This document shows, one piece after another, positions 37,289 through 42,000 of a DNA stretch of 42,000 nt. Positions within the stretch are counted from its first letter, which is position 1, and every line of letters starts with the position of its first letter. This stretch comes from Rhodopila sp. (GTDB lineage Bacteria; Pseudomonadota; Alphaproteobacteria; Acetobacterales; Acetobacteraceae): positions 1 through 42,000 of the forward strand of contig JANXLQ010000114.1 of NCBI GenBank assembly GCA_025355085.1. Direction: 5' to 3'. A program made the position numbers and the translations under genes. The notes beneath the pieces were generated by a model, which was not told the DNA's origin, searched no databases, and was given only the letters and a program-made list of their open reading frames with translations.

Positions 37289-38608
37289 CTATTCCACCGC
37301 GAAACCTTGCCTGCGTATTGCCGCCAGTGCGGTCCGAGCCGCGGTTTGCCCACTGAGCCATGCGCCTGCGACAGTCCCGGCGAACGGCACATGGCACGCC
37401 TCGCCCGCGAACATCAGGTGGCCATCGGACACTGGCTCCGCCAACGTATCGCGGGCGTGCGCCGATCCCGGGACCGCATAGCAGTAGGCACCCCGCACCA
37501 GGGGATCGGCATCCCAGTGCGTCACCAACGACGCCCCACCGGCGAATAACCGGTCCACCCGGCCACCGAATGCGCGGCGTAAATAGGACAGGGCGAAGTC
37601 CACGGCGGCGGCTTCTCCGGCCTTTGCCAGGTCCAGGGCGACGGACCCGCCGATCCAGCCCTGCACATAGTCGCGCCCGAACGGCCAACACTGGAACGGC
37701 ATCAACGGCTCCCCCTGACGTTCAAGGATGCGATCCACCGAACAGTGCAACGGCAGGTCCAACCGGTCCGGACCGGTGGCGCGCAGGGCGACCTTCATCG
37801 CCAATCCCATGGGCAGGGACTGCACCGCATTCAGTACGCGTGCCGGCAGCACCGGGTCGAACGCCAGCATGCCGGAGGCCAGCACGCCGGTAGAAACTGT
37901 AACGATGCAGGCTCCGGCGGAGATCGATCCGGCCGGAGTTTCGACCGTGACCCGTCCACCCGCCCCGCCCCGGGACACCCGCGTGACCGGTGTGTTCAAC
38001 CGGATAGCCAGGCCCCCGGTCAGCCGCCGCTGGACGAACGCCCCGATGCCGCCGTCCGGCACCAGATTGCTGCCGCCCAACGCATTGCGCCGCCAATCCA
38101 ATGCACTGAACCGGCCGGCATCGACCGCGCAGATCACCGGGCCTTCCCATGCCTCGATGGTCGCCGCCCAAGGGTCATTGGGGCGTTGCCGCGTCACCTC
38201 GGCCAGGGAGGCATCGCCCCTTGACGCGATCAGCGCGTCGGCCGCCGCCTCGTAATCGGCCCATGCGTTGCCAAATGCCGCCAGTTCGGCCGGGTTCGCG
38301 AGGCGATTGCCGATAAAGGTGCGCTCCTTGCGGATTTCATCCGATCGCAACAGCGTGTCGCCCGCAGTCCGGGCAATCGGCACCAGCGGGTTGTGTTCCG
38401 CGTCGTGGAACCAGATCGCCCCCATATCGAACCAAACACCGCCAAGCGCCGCCGGATAATCCGTCCACGCCCGGCCGCCGACGCGGTTCGAGGCTTCGAG
38501 CACGACGGCACGCCGGCCCGCGTCGCGCACGGCCGCAGCCGCACCCAGGCCCGCAAGGCCGGCCCCGATGATGACGATGTCGGTTTCGGTCAACTGGCAC
38601 TCCTTCAT
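37289..38608 (-). CDS. Flavin amine oxidase-family FAD-dependent oxidoreductase
   Basis: A 439-aa flavoprotein of the monoamine oxidase/polyamine oxidase/phytoene desaturase-like group. The FAD dinucleotide motif is DIVIIGAGLAGLGAAAAV and the following VVLEASNRVGGRAWT is the family R-G-G-R motif. The C-terminal LMFAGEACHVPFAGTVAGAWLSG is the conserved FAD-contacting end. There is no signal peptide, so it is cytoplasmic. The substrate (amine or amino acid) is not determinable. The ATG at 38608 lacks a good ribosome-binding site, but the FAD motif begins only ten residues later, so the start must be close. It converges with the HIBADH-like gene across 161 bases that contain the palindrome ATGCCGATCGGCAT (37251-37264). 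Confidence 0.85.
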   Translation of the reverse strand: MKECQLTETDIVIIGAGLAGLGAAAAVRDAGRRAVVLEASNRVGGRAWTDYPAALGGVWFDMGAIWFHDAEHNPLVPIARTAGDTLLRSDEIRKERTFIGNRLANPAELAAFGNAWADYEAAADALIASRGDASLAEVTRQRPNDPWAATIEAWEGPVICAVDAGRFSALDWRRNALGGSNLVPDGGIGAFVQRRLTGGLAIRLNTPVTRVSRGGAGGRVTVETPAGSISAGACIVTVSTGVLASGMLAFDPVLPARVLNAVQSLPMGLAMKVALRATGPDRLDLPLHCSVDRILERQGEPLMPFQCWPFGRDYVQGWIGGSVALDLAKAGEAAAVDFALSYLRRAFGGRVDRLFAGGASLVTHWDADPLVRGAYCYAVPGSAHARDTLAEPVSDGHLMFAGEACHVPFAGTVAGAWLSGQTAARTALAAIRRQGFAVE

Positions 38609-38673
38609 GTCGGGCCAACATCCGCACCATCATGGTTCGGCATGATGGGGGTTTAGTGCGTCCAACATGGCAA

Positions 38674-38741
38674 GTGCCGGGTGGCCGGGGCAAGGCCCGT
38701 CCGCATCGGGAAAAGCGGCGGCGGGAGCGATGACCCGGCAC
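38674..38741. repeat. Wide inverted repeat GTGCCGGGT / ACCCGGCAC
   Basis: Nine-base arms at 38674-38682 and 38733-38741 enclose 50 bases of GC-rich sequence in the 335-base gene-free gap between the amine-oxidase-like gene and the carbonic anhydrase. No ORF with family resemblance was found in this gap on either strand. Role unknown. Confidence 0.35.
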
Positions 38742-38769
38742 GTTTGGGTGCGGGTCCGAGGCTAGGCGT

Positions 38770-38814
38770 GGGTCCGGGTCCGGGTCCGGGTCCGGGTCCG
38801 GGTCCGGGTCCGGG
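38770..38814. repeat. Hexamer microsatellite (GGGTCC)7 plus GGG
   Basis: Seven uninterrupted GGGTCC copies plus a final GGG, flanked by looser GGGCGT/GGGTCGGGC relatives up to about 38868. Eight GGG runs on the + strand could form G-quadruplex structures. The array lies between two minus-strand genes, downstream of the gamma-carbonic anhydrase. The length is a multiple of three, but no gene uses it. Confidence 0.9.
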
Positions 38815-38943
38815 CGTGGTTGCGGAGCCGGGCGTGGGCGTAGGCGCGGGTCGGGCGCGGGGCCGGCGATGATGGGGAAGAGCGGGCTGTGGCGGTCGTG
38901 ACGGAGAAGGCCATACTCCGTCGCTTACCGATTGCGGTCCGCC

Positions 38944-39489
38944 CTACCGGACTACCTTCAACCCCGATCGAAACGTCTTGGCCAGTTCGCGATACACCTT
39001 TGCGTTGCGGTCGAAGCGGGTGCGTTCCTCGGTGTCCATCACGCGGCGCAGCTTGGCGGGGGCGCCGGTCCATAGTTCATTCGGGCCGATCACCTTGCCC
39101 GGAGTCAGCAGGCCGCCGGCGCCCAGCATGCCGCCTTCCTCGATCACCGCGCCGTCCAGCACCGTCGCGCTGATGCCAACGAAAGCTCGGTTTTTCAATG
39201 TGCAGGCGTGGATCACCGCGTTGTGGCCGACCGTCACGTCGTCGCCGATATGGGTGTCCATGCCGCCGGAGTCGAGATGGATCACCGTTCCGTCCTGGAT
39301 GTTGGTGCGGGCGCCGATGCGGATGATGCCCATGTCGCCTCGGACCAGGCAGTGAAACCACACGCCGGTTTCCGATCCGATCACCACGTCGCCGATGATC
39401 GCGGCGGTGGGGGCGATGAAGGCGTCCTCGGCGATGATGGGTGTGACGCCGTTCAGGGAAAAGACGGTTCCGTATGGCCAGCTAGACAT
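38944..39489 (-). CDS. Gamma-carbonic anhydrase family protein (YrdA/PaaY type)
   Basis: A 181-aa left-handed beta-helix protein built of hexapeptide repeats ([37 protein letters not shown] and on, quoted in part). Likely zinc histidines are H71, H89 and H94 ([16 protein letters not shown]), spaced as in gamma-carbonic anhydrases. A C-terminal helix completes the trimer-forming fold. Members are CO2 hydratases or, in the PaaY group, thioesterases; many bacterial ones show little activity. Its start overlaps the argC stop by 8 bp, so it is translated with argC. The coupling with arginine biosynthesis is curious, since carbamoyl phosphate formation needs bicarbonate, but that link is only a guess. 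Confidence 0.9.
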   Translation of the reverse strand: MSSWPYGTVFSLNGVTPIIAEDAFIAPTAAIIGDVVIGSETGVWFHCLVRGDMGIIRIGARTNIQDGTVIHLDSGGMDTHIGDDVTVGHNAVIHACTLKNRAFVGISATVLDGAVIEEGGMLGAGGLLTPGKVIGPNELWTGAPAKLRRVMDTEERTRFDRNAKVYRELAKTFRSGLKVVR

Positions 39490-40429
39490 TCATCAACTCC
39501 CGCGCGCCGACGCCGGTGTGGAGACCGAGCATTAAGGCGATGTTTTGGACGGCGGCGCCGGAGGCACCTTTGCCGAGGTTGTCCAGGCGCGCGACCAGGA
39601 TCGCCTGCCGGTGTTTCTCGTTGACGGCGACATACAGTTCGAGGCGGTCGCTGTCGTTCAGGGCCTCGGGTTCCAGTTTGCCGCCGGCGGGGGAGGGCAC
39701 GACGCGGACCAGATCGCAGCCGGCATAGCGGGCTTCCAGCACGGCGCGCAGGTCGGCGCCGGTGGGTTTGCCGGGCAGGGTGTCCAGGTGCAGCGGGACA
39801 GAGACCAACATGCCCTTCATGTAGTGCCCGACGGAGGGAACGAAGATCGGCCGGCGGGTCAGGCCGCCATACAGTTCGGTTTCCGGCACATGCTTGTGCT
39901 CCAGGCCGAGGCCGTAAAGCTCGAACGCCGGGCCGTGTGTGGCGTCGTGGGCCTGGATCATGGCCTTGCCGCCGCCGGAGTAGCCGGAGACGGCGTTGAT
40001 GGTGATGGGGTAGTCAGCCGGGATCAGGCCGGCATCGACCAGCGGGCGGATGAGGCCGATGGCGCCGGTCGGATAGCAGCCGGGGTTGGAGACGTTTTGC
40101 GCGGCGGCGATGCGCCCGGCCTGTCCGGGGAGCATTTCGGCGAACCCATAGGCCCAGTCGGGGGCGACTCGGTGGGCGCTGCTGGCGTCCAGCACTTTTG
40201 GTGCGGCGTTACCGAGGGAAGCGGCCATGGCGGCGGATTCTTTGGCGGCATCGTCGGGCAGGCACAGAACGATCAGGTCCACTTCCGCCATGATGTCACG
40301 TCTGGCCCCGGGATCGCGGCGCCGGTCGAACGGCAGGCTTTTCAGCATGACCGCCGGAATTGCCTCCAGGCGTTCGCGGATGCCGAGTCCCGTGGTGCCG
40401 GACTCGCCGTCGATGAAGACCGATGTCAT
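39482..40429 (-). CDS. argC: N-acetyl-gamma-glutamyl-phosphate reductase, short (type 2) form
   Basis: ArgC reduces N-acetylglutamyl phosphate to the semialdehyde with NADPH, the third step of arginine synthesis. The track start is 38 codons too far upstream; ATG 40429 follows AAAGGAAAA and begins directly with the cofactor strand ([19 protein letters not shown], part), giving 315 aa. The catalytic cysteine is C118 in [11 protein letters not shown]. The substrate-binding part carries [15 protein letters not shown] and [12 protein letters not shown]. The short length and GESGTTG motif place it in the type 2 group common in alphaproteobacteria. Downstream it overlaps the gamma-carbonic anhydrase gene; upstream it is divergent from rpmJ. 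Confidence 0.94.
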   Translation of the reverse strand: MTSVFIDGESGTTGLGIRERLEAIPAVMLKSLPFDRRRDPGARRDIMAEVDLIVLCLPDDAAKESAAMAASLGNAAPKVLDASSAHRVAPDWAYGFAEMLPGQAGRIAAAQNVSNPGCYPTGAIGLIRPLVDAGLIPADYPITINAVSGYSGGGKAMIQAHDATHGPAFELYGLGLEHKHVPETELYGGLTRRPIFVPSVGHYMKGMLVSVPLHLDTLPGKPTGADLRAVLEARYAGCDLVRVVPSPAGGKLEPEALNDSDRLELYVAVNEKHRQAILVARLDNLGKGASGAAVQNIALMLGLHTGVGARELMNV

Positions 40430-40514
40430 GCGTTTTTTCCTTTCCTCGGGGCGGAAAGTCGCGGGGTGAGAGGAGAAAAGCAAGAGGGGGCTGCGCGGGG
40501 CAGGTCTGTTGCGC

Positions 40515-40543
40515 TTGACAGGAGGGGGAGGGGCAACTACCAA
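40515..40543 (+). promoter_or_regulatory. Candidate promoter for rpmJ
   Basis: A perfect -35 hexamer TTGACA (40515-40520) is followed after 17 bases by TACCAA (40538-40543), a poor -10 match. It lies 39 bases before the rpmJ ATG in the argC/rpmJ divergent region. The -35 match is good, the -10 is weak, so confidence is modest. Confidence 0.3.
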
Positions 40544-40581
40544 CCGGCCCTTCGAGTTTGACCAGGATAGTAGCGCGTATC

Positions 40582-40707
40582 ATGAGAGTCCGTAACAGCC
40601 TGCGTTCCGCCAAGGTCCGCGACAAGAACTGCCGTGTGGTCCGTCGCCGCGGGCGGGTTTATGTGATCAACAAGAAGAACCCGCGCATGAAGTGCCGGCA
40701 GGGGTAG
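40582..40707 (+). CDS. rpmJ: 50S ribosomal protein L36, cysteine-poor (C-minus) form
   Basis: A 41-aa protein too short for the ORF track: [17 protein letters not shown]..., continuing [17 protein letters not shown] and ending RMKCRQG. This is the typical L36 of the longer, zinc-free type (E. coli YkgO-like), in which the CxxC...CxxxxH zinc ligands of classical L36 are missing; only two isolated Cys occur. Very high Arg/Lys content fits rRNA binding in the large subunit. A weak AGGA lies 15 bases before the ATG. It is transcribed alone, divergent from argC. A short imperfect stem with a T-rich tail follows the stop. Confidence 0.95.
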   Translation: MRVRNSLRSAKVRDKNCRVVRRRGRVYVINKKNPRMKCRQG

Positions 40708-40727
40708 GCTTCGCCACCTTCTTTGTT
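40703..40727 (+). terminator. Possible weak intrinsic terminator after rpmJ
   Basis: GGT-A-GGC / GCC-ACC (40703-40718) forms a short stem with one bulged A and a TTC loop, overlapping the rpmJ stop, followed by TTCTTTGTT. The stem is short, so this is a weak call. Confidence 0.28.
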
Positions 40728-40823
40728 CGGGTCCGGCGATTGGTTTTGTTGGACGCATTGCTTCTACCTCATTGTTCCCGGGCTTGATTTGGGGATGCAG
40801 TCCAAAAGACTGGATATGCACGG

Positions 40824-40846
40824 ATCGCCGGACCAAGTCCGGCGAT
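40824..40846. repeat. Intergenic palindrome ATCGCCGGAC-CAA-GTCCGGCGAT
   Basis: A perfect 10-bp stem with a 3-nt loop, followed by GACG. Read on the minus strand it is CGTC-ATCGCCGGAC...GTCCGGCGAT-CCGTGC, the same plan as the units at 417 and 25086. It lies between the convergent rpmJ and glycosyltransferase genes, where it could end both transcripts. Confidence 0.6.
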
Positions 40847-40905
40847 GACGTGTTTGGGGTTCTTCGCTCGATTTTCGGGTCCAGCCCTCTTGGATGCGCT
40901 GGCGT

Positions 40906-42000
40906 TTATCCGCTTCCAGGCGTCCGGGTATTTTGCGCCGATAGCAGTAAATCTTCCAGCTTCGCCGACTGAATGTGCGCGTTCAGCGTCGATGCCGCGT
41001 GTCTGAAGCCGGCTGCGCCCAGGCGAGCGCCCAACGCCACATCTTGCGAGACGCGGTGCATGGCGACAGCCAAAGCCTCGACATCGCCGGGCGGGACTAA
41101 CAGGCCGGTCGTGCCGTCGATGATGGTCTCGGCGATGCCTCCTTGATCCGATCCGATGACCGGACAGGCCTGAGCCATTGCCTCTGGAATCACACTCGGC
41201 AGCCCCTCGGCATCCCCATCGGTTGCCACCACGCTTGGGACCACCAGAGAAACGGCATTCGTCATGCGGGCGCGGACGGCGTCGGGTGTTAGCCAGCCGG
41301 TCAGGGCGATGCCCGGGATTTCGCGGGTCAGGGTCTCCAGCAAGGGGCGCAACGGGCCATCTCCGACACAGACCAGCGGGGTCATGTCACCCGCCGCCCT
41401 TAGACGCCGCATGGCACCGGCAAGGACGACGATCCCCTTCTTCTCCACGAACCGCCCCACGAACAGATGGGCGCTTGGGCGCCTGATCGCGGGATCGTTG
41501 GGGATTTCTACGCCGATGGGCAACACGACCAGCTTTTCGGGGGGCACACCGTGCGACATCGCGATCTCGGCGACGGCGGCGGAGACGCAAACGAAGCATG
41601 CAACTTCCCGCAGCATCGCCGGCCAGCGTTTGGCCAGCACGGTGCCGTCCCAGTTCTTGCGCTTGCTGACGTCGCCGCCATGGAGGGTGACGACCATGCG
41701 CAGGCCCAGGTGGCGGGCCAGCGGCAGGGCCAAGGCGCCGCCGCGGGCGAACTGGGCGTGCAGGACGGGTGCGAGGCCGGGGATGCCAAGCGATGGGACC
41801 AGCCCGAAGTGTCGGAACAACAGGCGATGGATCGGGCCGAACGGAGGGCCTCCACCGAGCAGCCGTGTGTCGGGGCTGATTTCGGCGGCATCGGGCAGTA
41901 AGGTGCGGCCGATCCAGACGGGATGCAGCCGGCTGAACCCGACATATTGGCGCCGTAGGAACCCGATCTCCGATGGGGCGCCGATGCGGTCGCGGTAAAC
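40906..42000 (-). CDS. Family 4 (GT4) glycosyltransferase, 5' end beyond the window
   Basis: The frame is open from base 42000 down to the stop at 40906, giving 364 visible residues. The track's TTG start at 41820 is arbitrary, because the protein-like sequence (YRDRIGAPSEIGFLRRQYVG, part) continues upstream without a stop. GT-B fold motifs are VVTLHGGDV and CVSAAVAEIA...GVPPEKLVVLPIGVE in the first domain, HLFVGRFVEKKG at the hinge, and EGLPSVIPEAMAQACPVI (the E-x7-E motif) with GGIAETIIDGTTGLLVPPGD in the nucleotide-sugar domain. It resembles WcaL-like retaining transferases of surface polysaccharide synthesis. The acceptor and sugar are unknown. Probably part of a cell-envelope cluster to the right. 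Confidence 0.88.
   Translation of the reverse strand, partial: VYRDRIGAPSEIGFLRRQYVGFSRLHPVWIGRTLLPDAAEISPDTRLLGGGPPFGPIHRLLFRHFGLVPSLGIPGLAPVLHAQFARGGALALPLARHLGLRMVVTLHGGDVSKRKNWDGTVLAKRWPAMLREVACFVCVSAAVAEIAMSHGVPPEKLVVLPIGVEIPNDPAIRRPSAHLFVGRFVEKKGIVVLAGAMRRLRAAGDMTPLVCVGDGPLRPLLETLTREIPGIALTGWLTPDAVRARMTNAVSLVVPSVVATDGDAEGLPSVIPEAMAQACPVIGSDQGGIAETIIDGTTGLLVPPGDVEALAVAMHRVSQDVALGARLGAAGFRHAASTLNAHIQSAKLEDLLLSAQNTRTPGSG

Noticed and set aside
36318-37691. 457-aa minus-strand ORF across the HIBADH-like and amine-oxidase-like genes
   Set aside because: Shadow frame overlapping two well-supported genes, with no recognisable motif.
39545-40561. 338-aa plus-strand ORF opposite argC
   Set aside because: Gly/Asp/Val-rich mirror of argC with no family resemblance; argC is certain on the other strand.

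Overview
The window is 42 kb of GC-rich DNA that reads like an alphaproteobacterial chromosome. Acetobacteraceae or another Rhodospirillales family is the best guess, from protein style only. Supporting signs are a MucR/Ros-type zinc-finger regulator, a short ArgC, a cysteine-poor 41-aa L36, an ethylmalonyl-CoA-pathway dehydrogenase and several short palindromic intergenic repeats. No tRNA, rRNA, transposase, prophage gene or CRISPR array was seen. The window cuts cysK at its left end and a GT4 glycosyltransferase at its right end.

Layout. 1-6.7 kb: the 3' end of cysK; a palindromic-repeat intergenic region; an orphan TRAP solute-binding protein (-); birA (+); then a tightly coupled operon of a double-domain class III CoA-transferase, an MFS transporter and a small NTF2-like protein (+). 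6.9-22.3 kb: a long minus-strand alpha-glucan/trehalose cluster, in transcription order a 61-aa ORF, glgE (with a large N-terminal extension), treS-maltokinase, glgB, treZ, malQ and treY. Most junctions are 1-bp gaps or 4-bp overlaps. Together the enzymes form a closed loop: TreY/TreZ release trehalose from glucan, TreS/Mak turn trehalose into maltose 1-phosphate, GlgE/GlgB rebuild branched glucan, and MalQ trims the oligosaccharides. A MucR-like gene with a His-rich linker is divergent from it. 23-30.5 kb: an acetolactate-synthase-like ThDP enzyme, a stand-alone Lrp/AsnC sensor domain, an MFS transporter, a CoA-transferase, an orphan ABC-type binding protein and an SDR. 30.6-33 kb: a flavin monooxygenase-like gene flanked by two oxidoreductase remnants (a Zn-ADH and an SDR), each apparently collapsed by an in-frame internal deletion. 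33.1-37.1 kb: a two-gene unit whose products match 2-methylfumaryl-CoA isomerase (Mct, 3-hydroxypropionate bicycle) and (2S)-methylsuccinyl-CoA dehydrogenase (Mcd, ethylmalonyl-CoA pathway), followed by a 3-hydroxyisobutyrate-dehydrogenase-family gene. 37.3-42 kb: an amine-oxidase-like flavoprotein, a GGGTCC hexamer array, gamma-carbonic anhydrase, argC, rpmJ (missed by the ORF track) and the glycosyltransferase.

The most interesting items are the mct-mcd pairing, which would join two carbon-assimilation routes at mesaconyl-CoA; the degenerate GH13 domain fused in front of GlgE; and the two neighbouring in-frame-collapsed oxidoreductases. All assignments come from reading the sequence and recalled family motifs; no database search was run.
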